DNA of 40,142 nt, from positions 1 through 40,142 of the forward strand of contig NZ_JACTVI010000076.1 of the NCBI RefSeq assembly GCF_014495685.1. The letters run 5' to 3'. The DNA is from Streptomyces sp. TRM68367 (lineage in GTDB: Bacteria > Actinomycetota > Actinomycetes > Streptomycetales > Streptomycetaceae). Below the pieces are notes generated by a model. The model did no database searches and was not told the DNA's origin. It saw only the letters and a list, made by a program, of their open reading frames with translations. Below are positions 16,084-24,364 of this stretch, one piece after another. The translations under genes and the position numbers were made by a program. The stretch's first letter is position 1, and each line of letters begins with the position of its first letter.

Positions 16084-17706
16084 ATGTCCGCACCAGCGCC
16101 GTCCCCGCTGGCCATCGTCGACGCCGAGCCCCTGCCCCGGCAGGAGGAGGTCCTGACCGACGCGGCGCTCGCCTTCGTGGCCGAGCTGCACCGGCGGTTC
16201 ACGCCCCGGCGTGACGAGCTCCTCGTCCGCCGCGCCGAGCGCCGCGCCGAGATCGCCCGCACCTCCACGCTCGGCTTCCTCCCGGAGACCGCCGCCATCC
16301 GCGCGGACGACTCCTGGAAGGTCGGCCCGTCTCCCGAGGCCCTGAACGACCGCCGGGTGGAGATCACCGGCCCCACCGACCGCAAGATGACCATCAACGC
16401 CCTCAACTCGGGCGCCAAGGTGTGGCTCGCGGACTTCGAGGACGCCTCGGCGCCGACCTGGGAGAACGTGGTCCTCGGTCAGCTCAACCTGATCGACGCC
16501 TACACCCGGAACATCGACTTCACCGACCCGGTGTCCGGCAAGTCGTACGCCCTGAAGGCCGATGAGGACCTCGCGACCGTCGTCATGCGCCCTCGCGGGT
16601 GGCATCTCAACGAGCGTCACCTCCAGGTGGACGGTCAGCAGGTCCCGGGCGGCCTCGTCGACTTCGGCCTGTACTTCTTCCACAACGCCCAGCGCCTGCT
16701 GGACCTCGGCAAGGGCCCGTACTTCTACCTCCCGAAGACGGAGTCGCACCTGGAGGCCCGCCTCTGGAACGACGTGTTCGTCTTCGCGCAGGACTACGTC
16801 GGCATCCCGCAGGGCACCGTTCGCGCCACCGTCCTGATCGAGACGATCACGGCCGCGTACGAGATGGAGGAGATCCTCTACGAACTGCGCGACCACGCCT
16901 CGGGCCTGAACGCCGGCCGCTGGGACTACCTGTTCTCCATCGTCAAGAACTTCCGCGACGGCGGCGCCAAGTTCGTCCTGCCGGACCGCAACGCGGTCAC
17001 GATGACGGCCCCGTTCATGCGCGCGTACACCGAACTCCTGGTCCGCACCTGCCACAAGCGCGGCGCGCACGCGATCGGCGGCATGGCGGCTTTCATCCCG
17101 TCCCGCCGGGACGCGGAGGTCAACAAGGTGGCCTTCGAGAAGGTCCGCGCCGACAAGGACCGTGAGGCGAACGACGGCTTCGACGGCTCCTGGGTGGCCC
17201 ACCCCGACCTGGTGCCGATCGCCATGGAGTCCTTCGACAAGGTCCTCGGCGACCGGCCGAACCAGAAGGACCGCCTGCGCGAGGACGTCGACGTCACGGC
17301 GGAAGACCTCATCGCCATCGACTCGCTCGACGCCAAGCCCACGTTCGCGGGCCTGGTCAACGCCGTTCAGGTCGGCATCCGCTACATCGAGGCGTGGCTG
17401 CGCGGCCTCGGCGCGGTCGCCATCTTCAACCTGATGGAGGACGCGGCCACCGCCGAGATCTCCCGCTCCCAGATCTGGCAGTGGATCAACGCCGGTGTCG
17501 TCCTCGACAACGGCGAGAAGGTCACCGCCGACCTGGCCCGCAAGGTCGCCGCCGAGGAACTGGCCGCCATCAGGGCCGAGCTGGGCGAGAAGGCGTTCGC
17601 TGCGGGCAACTGGCAGCAGGCGCACGACCTGCTCCTGAAGGTCTCCCTCGACGAGAACTACGCCGACTTCCTCACCCTGCCGGCGTACGAGCAGCTCAAG
17701 GGCTGA
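16084..17706 (+). CDS. aceB: Malate synthase A
   Basis: A 540-residue enzyme (EC 2.3.3.9) that condenses glyoxylate with acetyl-CoA to malate. The family signature RDHASGLNAGRWDYLFS is at about residues 269-285. WLADFEDASAPTWEN, AHAIGGMAAFIPSRRD, DGSWVAHPDLVPIA and the C-terminal EDAATAEISRSQIWQW are all typical of the A form; the length is normal. ATG 16084 has GAAGGAAG about 10-17 bases upstream. An in-frame ATG further upstream at 15943 lies inside the operator region and is unlikely. Placement by the allantoin genes, with matching operators, indicates that it removes glyoxylate from allantoin breakdown rather than serving only the glyoxylate shunt. No isocitrate lyase gene is present. Confidence 0.97.
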   Translation: MSAPAPSPLAIVDAEPLPRQEEVLTDAALAFVAELHRRFTPRRDELLVRRAERRAEIARTSTLGFLPETAAIRADDSWKVGPSPEALNDRRVEITGPTDRKMTINALNSGAKVWLADFEDASAPTWENVVLGQLNLIDAYTRNIDFTDPVSGKSYALKADEDLATVVMRPRGWHLNERHLQVDGQQVPGGLVDFGLYFFHNAQRLLDLGKGPYFYLPKTESHLEARLWNDVFVFAQDYVGIPQGTVRATVLIETITAAYEMEEILYELRDHASGLNAGRWDYLFSIVKNFRDGGAKFVLPDRNAVTMTAPFMRAYTELLVRTCHKRGAHAIGGMAAFIPSRRDAEVNKVAFEKVRADKDREANDGFDGSWVAHPDLVPIAMESFDKVLGDRPNQKDRLREDVDVTAEDLIAIDSLDAKPTFAGLVNAVQVGIRYIEAWLRGLGAVAIFNLMEDAATAEISRSQIWQWINAGVVLDNGEKVTADLARKVAAEELAAIRAELGEKAFAAGNWQQAHDLLLKVSLDENYADFLTLPAYEQLKG

Positions 17707-17710
17707 GCCC

Positions 17711-17980
17711 TCACTTGTCCGAGTGGCCCAGGGACTTCCCCGGGGCCACTCGGTCGCGTACGGCCCGCTTGAGGGCCGTGGGCTCCGGGAAGCCCTGCTC
17801 GCGGCGGTCCCATACGACCTCGTCGTTCACGCGGACGACGAAGACGCCGCCCGTGCCGGGCTTGAGCGACAGCTCCGTCAGCTCGGCCTCGAAGGTGGTG
17901 AGGAGTTCCTGCGCCAGCCAGGCCGCCCTCGGCAGCCAGCGGCACTGGGTGCAGTACTCGATCTGGACTCTCTGGCTCAT
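17711..17980 (-). CDS. SelT/SelW/SelH-family (Rdx) protein, Cys form
   Basis: An 89-residue thioredoxin-like protein of the Rdx family. The redox motif Cys-Thr-Gln-Cys is at residues 10-13 in the sequence IEYCTQCRW, with Cys in place of selenocysteine. The remainder (AWLAQELLTTF, then LSLKPGTGGVFVVRVNDEVVWDRREQ) follows the family fold; VRVNDEVVWDR corresponds to the conserved strand pair. It starts at ATG 17980, overlapping the stop of the HipA-like kinase gene by four bases (ATGA). It is convergent with malate synthase, four bases away. Its last codons contain the malate synthase terminator hairpin. The family is thought to act in thiol redox chemistry; the partner is unknown and the tight coupling to a HipA-like kinase is notable. 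Confidence 0.88.
   Translation of the reverse strand: MSQRVQIEYCTQCRWLPRAAWLAQELLTTFEAELTELSLKPGTGGVFVVRVNDEVVWDRREQGFPEPTALKRAVRDRVAPGKSLGHSDK
17719..17753 (+). terminator. Terminator of malate synthase inside the convergent gene
   Basis: CCGAGTGGCCC (17719-17729) pairs perfectly with GGGCCACTCGG (17743-17753) around a 13-base loop. It starts 13 bases after the malate synthase stop. Because the convergent SelW-like gene ends at 17711, the hairpin is within its final codons and would be transcribed from both sides. Confidence 0.65.
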
Positions 17981-18891
17981 CCGAGGTGTACCGACCAATC
18001 CTGTTCCGCCGCCGGCTTGCCGTGCAGGTCCGGGACCCGTTTGAGCCAGGCCGGGCGGTCTTGCTGGGTCTTCGCCGCGCGCAGGGCGTTCTCGGCGGCG
18101 AGTTCCTCCCGGGTGGGGAAGTCGGTGGGCAGCCAGGCCGCGGAGGCCCGCACGCGCGCGTGGAGGTGGGCGGCGTACGCGTCGCGGGCCGCGTCCGGTG
18201 TCGCGAAGCCCGCCTCGCCGCTGAGCCAGGCGCCGGGGACCTCCGCCAGGATCTCCCGCAGCAGCTCCTCGGTCACGCGGGGTGCCAGCTCCGCGTCGGC
18301 GGCCCGTACGTCGGGGGCGTAGTGGCCGAGGGCGTGGTGGCGGAAGTCGTAGGCCTTCTCGGGGTCGGAGCCGTCCCAGCGGTGGTGGAAGACGAGGGCG
18401 GCGCCGTGGTCGATGAGCCACAGACGCGGGGGAACGACTCCCAGCGTCGGCCAGATCATCAGGTTCGAGCTGTGGACGGTGCGGTCGACGTTCGCGGTGA
18501 GGGCGTCCAGCCAGACGATCCGGCCGGCCTCCAGCGGGTCGACGGGGAAGGTCCTGGCGACGTCCGGGGTGAAGTCCTGTGCGCCCGGCAGATGGTCCAT
18601 GCCCAGGTTGACGCCCGCGCTGGCCGCGTGCAGCCCCCGCACCTCCTGGTGGGGCTCGTGCTCCGCGATCGCGGGATCGAAGTGGACCAGGACCAGCTCG
18701 GGGAACCGCAGCCCGAGGGCGCGGGCCAGCTCGCCCACGATCACCTCGGCGACCAGCGCCTTGCGGCCCTGCGCGGAGCCGGTGAACTTCACGACGTACG
18801 TGCCCAGGTCGTCGGCCTCGACGATTCCTGGGACGGAGCCGCCGGAACGGAGGGGCGCGATGTAGTGGGTCGCGGTGACCTCTCTCAGCAT
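17977..18891 (-). CDS. HipA-like kinase (HipA_2 type)
   Basis: A 304-residue protein of the HipA-like family that lacks the HipA N-terminal domain. The nucleotide region begins with YVVKFTGSAQGRKALVAEVI, where Lys of VVKF and the following Glu correspond to kinase ATP-binding residues. The catalytic region is IVWLDALTANVDRTVHSSNL (kinase N-D/N motif), followed by LWLIDHGAAL, whose Asp would bind magnesium. C-terminal helices follow. It starts at ATG 18891 and overlaps the SelW-like gene by four bases, so the two are coupled. There is no HipB-like antitoxin next to it, so a classical toxin role is not supported. It may phosphorylate a protein or small molecule; the substrate is unknown. Confidence 0.85.
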   Translation of the reverse strand: MLREVTATHYIAPLRSGGSVPGIVEADDLGTYVVKFTGSAQGRKALVAEVIVGELARALGLRFPELVLVHFDPAIAEHEPHQEVRGLHAASAGVNLGMDHLPGAQDFTPDVARTFPVDPLEAGRIVWLDALTANVDRTVHSSNLMIWPTLGVVPPRLWLIDHGAALVFHHRWDGSDPEKAYDFRHHALGHYAPDVRAADAELAPRVTEELLREILAEVPGAWLSGEAGFATPDAARDAYAAHLHARVRASAAWLPTDFPTREELAAENALRAAKTQQDRPAWLKRVPDLHGKPAAEQDWSVHLG

Positions 18892-19037
18892 CTTCCACAG
18901 CCCCCCGACTCGAATGCCTTATCTCTCACGGCCAGTTCCAACGCCGTGCTCTCCGGGAATCATCCCCGATCAGCCCGGGGGGAATCTGGCAGGCGAACGT
19001 CTCCGTGGTGAGCGGGAAACGGACAGAGCCCGACCCG

Positions 19038-20585
19038 TCAGCCGATGGCGGAGCCTGAGGAGACCGTCGTCTTCGGCGGCGTGTAGACGCGGTATCCGGC
19101 GAGCGCCGGTGGCGCCGGCAGTGGGCGCCAGGGCCAGGCGGCGGCGTAGCCGGGCGGGCGGCCTGCGGGAGGGACGAGCACGGCGATGTTCTGGTGCTGT
19201 GCGGCGGCGCGGATGCCGGCGACGGAGATGTTGACGTTCGGCCCGTGGGTGGCGATGGACAGGCACTTGGCGTAGTAGGCGATCGGGACCGTCGTCGGGC
19301 CGCTCACCAGGCAGGGTGGCTTGATGCCCAGGGCGTGCAGGCCGTCCGCGATGTGCGCCCAGTCACGGTGCTGGGCGTCGGTGCGCGCGGCGAGGCGCGC
19401 GACGACGACGTACTGGACGGCCAGGTGCCCGGCCACCGCGAGGGCGACGAGTGACGCCGTGACGGGGCGCAACCGGCGGCGGGCGGCGCCGACGGCAAGC
19501 CAGGCCAGGCAGTCCGCGACCGGGATGGCGAGCAGGGCGTAGGTGGGCAGCAGGAAGCGGGGGGCCGCGTAGTCGATGAAGAACAGGTACGGAACGCCCG
19601 ACGTCACGGCGCACGCCGTGAGCAGCAGGGTGTCGTGGGATCTTCGGGACCTGACGGCGAGCGCCACGCCGCCCCCGGCGAGGACCGGCAGGGCGAACCA
19701 CCACACGGCCAGGGCCGGGTTCGGCCAGGGCGCGTCGCAGGGTCGGCAGATGCTGAGGCCGGCGAGGGTTCGCAGTTGGTCACCGACCGCGATGTTCCAG
19801 CCCAGGCCGCCCTGGATCTCGCTGCCCCGTTCCAACCGGGCGATCAGGCCACCGTGGCTGGTGTACGCCTCGACGACCCACTGGGCCCCACCCGCCGCCA
19901 GTCCGAGCACGACGGCCGCGAACAGTGCCGGGCGGCGCCAGCGGCGTACCAGCAGGGGGGCGGCGGCGAGCGGCACGGCGAGCCAGACCGCATCGGTGGG
20001 CCGCATCAGCGCCATGACGGCGGCGCACGCGGCCAGGCCCCACAGTGCGGCGCGGTCGGTGCGGTCGGCCGCCGCGCGCAGGAAGCAGCCGACCGCACCC
20101 AGACCGGCGAGGGCCACCCAGAGGTTGGGCATCGCCTGAGGGCCGTAGAAGACGGTGATCCACAGGCCCCAGAAGAGCAGGCCGGCAAACGCCAGGACGC
20201 CGGGCGGACGCCTTCCGCGCCACACCCGCATCACGAGGAAGAGCGCGAGCCCGGAGACGACGGCCAGGTATACCCGCAGCGCGGCGGTCGACGAGGTCCA
20301 GACGGTGACCGGCCACACCAGCACGGACACGCCCCGGGCACGAGGGGCGCTGAAGGCGGTGGCCGGTGCGTGCGAGCTGACCTGGCTGACGTAGATGACC
20401 TCGTCCCAGCCCAGGCCCATGGCCGGCGGGACGAGCAGCAGCTGGGCGAGGGTGAACGCCGCGGCGACCGCCGCCGGCCAGGGCCACCACGGCCGCGCGA
20501 CCTGAGCAGGACGGGTGCGTCGGTCGTCGAACTCACGCATGTCCGCCGCAGAGGCGCTGGACACCCCGGACAGGTGCTGCCGCAT
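19038..20585 (-). CDS. Polytopic membrane protein, GT-C glycosyltransferase-like
   Basis: A 515-residue protein with about ten to twelve hydrophobic segments, for example AAVAAAFTLAQLLLVPPAMG, VLAFAGLLFWGLWITVFYG and LPVLAGGGVALAV. The first outer loop carries GLGWDEVIYVSQVSSHA, where the Asp-Glu pair resembles the acidic catalytic motif of GT-C enzymes such as protein mannosyltransferases and arabinofuranosyltransferase-like proteins. The C-terminal 90 residues form a soluble domain (HALGIKPPCLVSGPTTVPIA). ATG 20585 was chosen because a strong GGAGGAGG lies about 6 bases ahead; the frame is open much further upstream. It probably uses a polyprenyl-phosphate sugar at the outer membrane face, but the acceptor is unknown and the assignment rests on topology and one motif. 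Confidence 0.72.
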   Translation of the reverse strand: MRQHLSGVSSASAADMREFDDRRTRPAQVARPWWPWPAAVAAAFTLAQLLLVPPAMGLGWDEVIYVSQVSSHAPATAFSAPRARGVSVLVWPVTVWTSSTAALRVYLAVVSGLALFLVMRVWRGRRPPGVLAFAGLLFWGLWITVFYGPQAMPNLWVALAGLGAVGCFLRAAADRTDRAALWGLAACAAVMALMRPTDAVWLAVPLAAAPLLVRRWRRPALFAAVVLGLAAGGAQWVVEAYTSHGGLIARLERGSEIQGGLGWNIAVGDQLRTLAGLSICRPCDAPWPNPALAVWWFALPVLAGGGVALAVRSRRSHDTLLLTACAVTSGVPYLFFIDYAAPRFLLPTYALLAIPVADCLAWLAVGAARRRLRPVTASLVALAVAGHLAVQYVVVARLAARTDAQHRDWAHIADGLHALGIKPPCLVSGPTTVPIAYYAKCLSIATHGPNVNISVAGIRAAAQHQNIAVLVPPAGRPPGYAAAWPWRPLPAPPALAGYRVYTPPKTTVSSGSAIG

Positions 20586-20878
20586 CGCCGGTCCTCCTCC
20601 TGGTCGTTTCCTCCCAGCCAAGGGCCAAGGAAGGCAGTGGGCACCTTGTGGCGACCGAACGGATGAGGGCGGGGCGATGCGGGGCCGGAGACGGGACGCC
20701 GGCTCACTCCTGACGGCCTGCCGGGCCGGCTCCACCGCCGTCCCCCACCGCCGGTGGCGCACCGTCTGCGGTCAGCGGTAGTGGTCGGCGGCCGAAGACA
20801 TGGCGTGCTCGCACCGGGCGGTGGTGGCTGAGGTCCGGGACCGGTCCCGCGATCAGTTGCCGCTTCCCCGGCGCCGGG
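20586..20878. other. Intergenic region with a 14-bp palindrome
   Basis: No gene is supported here. The stretch lies between the response regulator stop and the membrane protein start, both on the minus strand. CGGGACCGGTCCCG (20836-20849) is a perfect palindrome that could be part of a terminator for the response regulator gene or an operator. CCAAGGGCCAAGG near the membrane protein start is a short direct repeat. Confidence 0.4.
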
Positions 20879-21571
20879 TCAGTGGACGATCCGGTAGCGG
20901 TGTTCCGGGCGGCCGGTCGCTCCGTAGCGGAGTTCGAGCCGGACCAGGCCCTCCCGCACCAGGTACGAGAGGTACCGCTGGGCGGTGGCGCGGGACACGC
21001 CCGTCAGTTCGGCGGCCTCGGCTGCCGACAGGGCGCCGCGGGCTCCGCGCAGTGCCTGGTGCAGGAGAGCGAGGGTGGGCGCGGAGTGGCCCTTCGCGGG
21101 GACTCGGGGAACGGCGGGTGGGCGGGCGGCGCTGAACAGCGCGTCCACGTCGGCCTGGTCGGTCTCGGACGCCCGGCCGAGGGCGTCCACGCGGTGCTGG
21201 AGTTCCCGGTAGGCGGTGAGCCGCTCGGCGAGGTCGGCGGAGCCGAACGGCTTGACGATGTAGCCGACGGCGCCCAGTTTCATCGCGGTCCGCACGGAGG
21301 CGATGTCCCGGTCGGCGGTGATCACGAGGGCGTCGGGGCGGGCGCCGCCCTCGTCGCCGGTGAGCCGGCGCAGGACATCGAGCCCGCTGCCGTCCGGCAG
21401 GAAGATGTCGAGCAGGAGCAGGTCCGGGTGCAGGGCGCGGACGGCTTGCAGCGCCTGCTCGACGGTCGCCGCCTCGCCGACCACCTCGTAGCCCGCCACA
21501 CGGCCCACGTACTCGCTGTGGATGTGGCTCACCCGGAAGTCGTCGTCCACCACCAGGGTCCGTATCGTCAC
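20879..21571 (-). CDS. CitB/DcuR-family response regulator
   Basis: A 230-residue response regulator. The receiver domain (residues 1-120) has the acidic pair DD at 9-10, phospho-acceptor Asp55 in LLLLDIFLPDGSGL and the conserved Lys107 in GYIVKPFGS. The linker ELQHRVDALGRA is usual for the CitB family. The C-terminal helix-turn-helix (ALSAAEAAELTGVSRATAQRY) is followed by a wing-like RLELRYGATGRPEHRYRI. It starts with GTG 21571, overlapping the kinase stop by four bases (GTGA). It should receive phosphate from the adjacent kinase and act on the divergent ABC transporter promoter at 23248-23499. This last point is inferred from placement. Confidence 0.92.
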   Translation of the reverse strand: MTIRTLVVDDDFRVSHIHSEYVGRVAGYEVVGEAATVEQALQAVRALHPDLLLLDIFLPDGSGLDVLRRLTGDEGGARPDALVITADRDIASVRTAMKLGAVGYIVKPFGSADLAERLTAYRELQHRVDALGRASETDQADVDALFSAARPPAVPRVPAKGHSAPTLALLHQALRGARGALSAAEAAELTGVSRATAQRYLSYLVREGLVRLELRYGATGRPEHRYRIVH

Positions 21572-23247
21572 CGGTCACCTCCCACCGGCAGGGCCGGCGA
21601 GAACAGTGCGTCCCGCGGCTCGGAGCCCGCGTCCGGCGGCGGCAGTACGACGGTGAAGACCGCGCCCGGGCCCTCGCTGACCGTGGTCGTGCCGCCGCAC
21701 TGCTGCACCAGCCGGTGGACGAGGGCCAGGCCGAGACCGCGCCGGGCGGTGCCCCGGTCCGGCCGGGTCGACCAGCCGTCCTCGAAGACCGACTCGGCGG
21801 CGTACGGCGGGATCCCCGGGCCGGTGTCCGCCACCCGCACGGTCGTCTGCCGGGGTTCCTCCGCGAGCGTGAGCTGCACCTCGCGGCCGCCCGCCGGAGC
21901 CGGTCCGTCGACGGCCGCGTCGATCGCGTTGTCCAGCAAATTGCCGACGACGGTCAGGAGTCGTTGCAGATGCGGCGGATCCTCCCCGAGCGCCGAGTCG
22001 TCACTCAGCACGATCCGCACCCCGCGCTCGGCGGCGACCGTCGACTTCGCCACGACCAGCCCGACCATCAGCGGGCTGCCGATCCGCCGGCGTACGGACT
22101 CGGTCAGCGCCTGCCCTGCACCGGCCGACTCCACCGCGAACTCGTATGCGGAGTCGTGCTCGCCGATGTCCAGCAGCCCGGCCACGGTGTGCATCCGGTT
22201 GGTGAACTCGTGCTGCTGCGCCCGCAGCGCGTTGGTCAGCCCGCGCACGGAGTCCAGTTCCCGCATCAGCCCCACCATCTCGGTGCGGTCGCGCACGGTG
22301 ACCACCGCGCCCAGCTCACGGCCGTGCAGGATCACCGGCATCCGGTTGACGACCAGGCAGTGGTCGTCCGTCAGCACCATGACGTCGGGGCCGGCGAGGG
22401 CGCCGTCCAGCGCGCGGCGCAGCCGCCCGTCGGGCAGCACCTCCTCCAGGCGGCTGCCCAGTGCCGTGCCGAGGCCGACCAGCCGGCGGGCCTCGTCGTT
22501 GACGACGGTGATCCTGCCCTCGGGGTCGAAGGCCAGGACGCCTTCGCGGATGCCGTGCAGCATCGCCTCGCGGTCCTGCAGCAGTCCGGCGATCTCCTCC
22601 AGTTCGAGTCCGAACGTCGACCGCTTCAGCCGCCGCGCCAGCAGGTAGGCGCCCACCGAGCCGATCGCGGTGGCGATACCGGCGTACAGGCCGAACGTGG
22701 GCAGCTCCCGCCACAGTTCGCCGAGCGCGTCCCGCTCCGGGAGGCCCGCCGACACCTCGCCGACCAGCGTGCCGGTGGGCCCGTACAGCGGGGCTCTGCC
22801 GTTGGCGGAGCGGCCGGTGGCGCCCTGGTCGATGCCGACCTCGGGCCGGCCGTCGAGGACGACGCGCGGTTCGTCCACCGGTTTGCCGATCAGTGACTTC
22901 ATGGGGTGGGAGTGGCGGATCCCGTGCAGGTCGATGACGACCACGTAGGAGGCGCCGGACGCCTTGCGGATCCGCTCGGCGACGGTCTGCACCACGTCGC
23001 CGCCGGTGCCGTACTCCATGGCCTGCTGGATCTGCGGATCGGCGGCCGTGGTCTGGGCGATGGCCAGCGCCCGCTGCTCGTAGGCCCGGTCGAGTTCGGC
23101 CCGCTGCGCGACGGCGAACAGCACGAAGCCGATCACGCCGGTGAGCGCGAGGAGGCACAGCTGGCCGGCCAGGATCCGCGTGGAGAGTCGTCTCCTGCCG
23201 CCGCGGTGGATCTGCGGCATGCGGATGGGCATACGGATGAGCTTCAC
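21568..23247 (-). CDS. CitA/DcuS-family sensor histidine kinase
   Basis: A 559-residue membrane sensor. A first membrane helix (about residues 24-46, GQLCLLALTGVIGFVLFAVA) and a second (about 182-205) enclose an extracytoplasmic PDC-type domain, with SYVVVIDLHGIRHSHP and GEVSAGLPERD typical of carboxylate sensors. A cytoplasmic PAS domain follows (GVLAFDPEGRITVVND). The phospho-accepting His is in LRAQQHEFTNRMHTVAGLL near residue 345. ATP-binding boxes are NLLDNAIDAA near 437, DTGPGIP, and GLGLALVHRLVQQCGG. GTG 23247 was chosen for the GAGGCACC site just upstream. A start at the later ATG codons (MPIRMPQ) is possible. Family members sense C4-dicarboxylates or citrate; here the target seems to be an ABC importer rather than a dicarboxylate carrier. 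Confidence 0.92.
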   Translation of the reverse strand: MKLIRMPIRMPQIHRGGRRRLSTRILAGQLCLLALTGVIGFVLFAVAQRAELDRAYEQRALAIAQTTAADPQIQQAMEYGTGGDVVQTVAERIRKASGASYVVVIDLHGIRHSHPMKSLIGKPVDEPRVVLDGRPEVGIDQGATGRSANGRAPLYGPTGTLVGEVSAGLPERDALGELWRELPTFGLYAGIATAIGSVGAYLLARRLKRSTFGLELEEIAGLLQDREAMLHGIREGVLAFDPEGRITVVNDEARRLVGLGTALGSRLEEVLPDGRLRRALDGALAGPDVMVLTDDHCLVVNRMPVILHGRELGAVVTVRDRTEMVGLMRELDSVRGLTNALRAQQHEFTNRMHTVAGLLDIGEHDSAYEFAVESAGAGQALTESVRRRIGSPLMVGLVVAKSTVAAERGVRIVLSDDSALGEDPPHLQRLLTVVGNLLDNAIDAAVDGPAPAGGREVQLTLAEEPRQTTVRVADTGPGIPPYAAESVFEDGWSTRPDRGTARRGLGLALVHRLVQQCGGTTTVSEGPGAVFTVVLPPPDAGSEPRDALFSPALPVGGDR

Positions 23248-23333
23248 AGGTGCCTCTTCGCCCCTGGCGTACGTCGTCCGGGCCAGGCCCCTGTGCCGGT
23301 CCGTGTGGCGGTGATTGTGCACCCGGCGCAGAC

Positions 23334-23412
23334 GTTCTGCCCAGCCCCGGCTTCCTGAGCAGAACGAGCAGAACCCGGTTCAACGGAGGAAACCCGCGCA
23401 ACTTCCGGAAGT
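23334..23412. promoter_or_regulatory. Repeats in the divergent sensor-kinase/ABC promoter
   Basis: GAGCAGAAC occurs twice in tandem (23357-23365 and 23366-23374), and its inverted core GTTCTGC lies at 23334-23340. ACTTCCGGAAGT (23401-23412) is a perfect 12-bp palindrome. All are within the 252-base gap between the kinase start and the ABC ATPase start. They are candidate sites for the response regulator; no experiment is implied. Confidence 0.45.
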
Positions 23413-23499
23413 CTCGCCCCTCCCGGAGCGGAGTCCTACGTTCTCGTCACCCGCCGGAAACACCGGCGCAACGCAACCTTCCGAAGGCGGTGCGACGCA

Positions 23500-24357
23500 G
23501 TGAAGGAATCAGTGACGACTCCGGCGCAGAGTCCGGTCCCGGCGATCGGACTGCGGCATGCGACCAAGCGGTTCCGCACCCCCTCGGGCGGCGTGTACAC
23601 CGCTCTGCGCGACCTCGGCATGACCGTGGCCCCCGGCGAGTTCTGCGCGGTGGTCGGCCCGACCGGATGCGGGAAGTCCACCACACTCTCGCTGGTCTCC
23701 GGCCTGGAGCCGGTGAGCGCGGGCCAGGCTCTGATCCACGGCGAACCGGTCACCGGGATCGACCCGCGGGTCGGGTTCATGTTCCAGACCGACGCCGTCT
23801 TCCCCTGGAAGTCGGTCCTGGACAACGTGGCCGCTGGTCCGCAGTTCCGCGGCACGCCGAAGAAGGAGGCCGTCACCAAGGCCCGCGACTGGCTGCGGCG
23901 GGTCGGCCTCGCCGGCTTCGAGGACCGGCTGCCGCACCAGCTGTCCGGCGGTATGCGCAAACGCGTGGCACTGGCCCAGACGCTGATCAACGAACCCGAG
24001 ATCCTGCTGATGGACGAGCCCTTCTCCGCGCTCGACGTACAGACCCGGCAGATCGTCCAGGACGAGCTGCTGTCCCTGTGGGAGCTGACCCGCCCGGCGG
24101 TCGTCTTCGTCACCCACGATCTGGAGGAGGCCATCGCACTCGCCGACAAGGTCGTCGTCCTGACCGTCGGCCCGGGCACCGTCAAGGACACCTTCACCGT
24201 CGACCTGCCCCGCCCCCGCAGGGTCCAGGAGATCCGCTTCGACCCGCGCTTCGTCGAGATCTACGAGCAGATCTGGGCGACCCTGCGCGACGAGGTCACC
24301 CTCGCCTACGCCCGCACGGCCGGCGCCCCGGCCGATCCCGCCCGCACCCCGGTCTAG
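23500..24357 (+). CDS. ABC transporter ATPase, NitT/TauT (SsuB/TauB) type
   Basis: A 285-residue ATPase. Motifs in order: Walker A GPTGCGKST (about residues 54-62), Q-loop FQTDAVFPW, signature LSGGMRKRVALAQ, Walker B ILLMDEPFSALD, and switch His in FVTHDLEEAI. The FQTDAVFPWKSVLDNVAAGP segment and LTVGPGTVKDTFTVDLPRPR are characteristic of the nitrate/sulfonate/taurine class. GTG 23500 has GAAGGCGG about 9 bases ahead; a second GTG at 23512 has GAAGGAATCA and is an equal alternative. It is the first gene of an ATPase-permease-binding protein operon. Confidence 0.93.
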   Translation: MKESVTTPAQSPVPAIGLRHATKRFRTPSGGVYTALRDLGMTVAPGEFCAVVGPTGCGKSTTLSLVSGLEPVSAGQALIHGEPVTGIDPRVGFMFQTDAVFPWKSVLDNVAAGPQFRGTPKKEAVTKARDWLRRVGLAGFEDRLPHQLSGGMRKRVALAQTLINEPEILLMDEPFSALDVQTRQIVQDELLSLWELTRPAVVFVTHDLEEAIALADKVVVLTVGPGTVKDTFTVDLPRPRRVQEIRFDPRFVEIYEQIWATLRDEVTLAYARTAGAPADPARTPV

Positions 24358-24364
24358 GAGACCC

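Noticed and set aside
17977..18891. HipAB toxin-antitoxin system
   Set aside because: The kinase lacks the HipA N-terminal domain and there is no HipB-like helix-turn-helix partner next to it.
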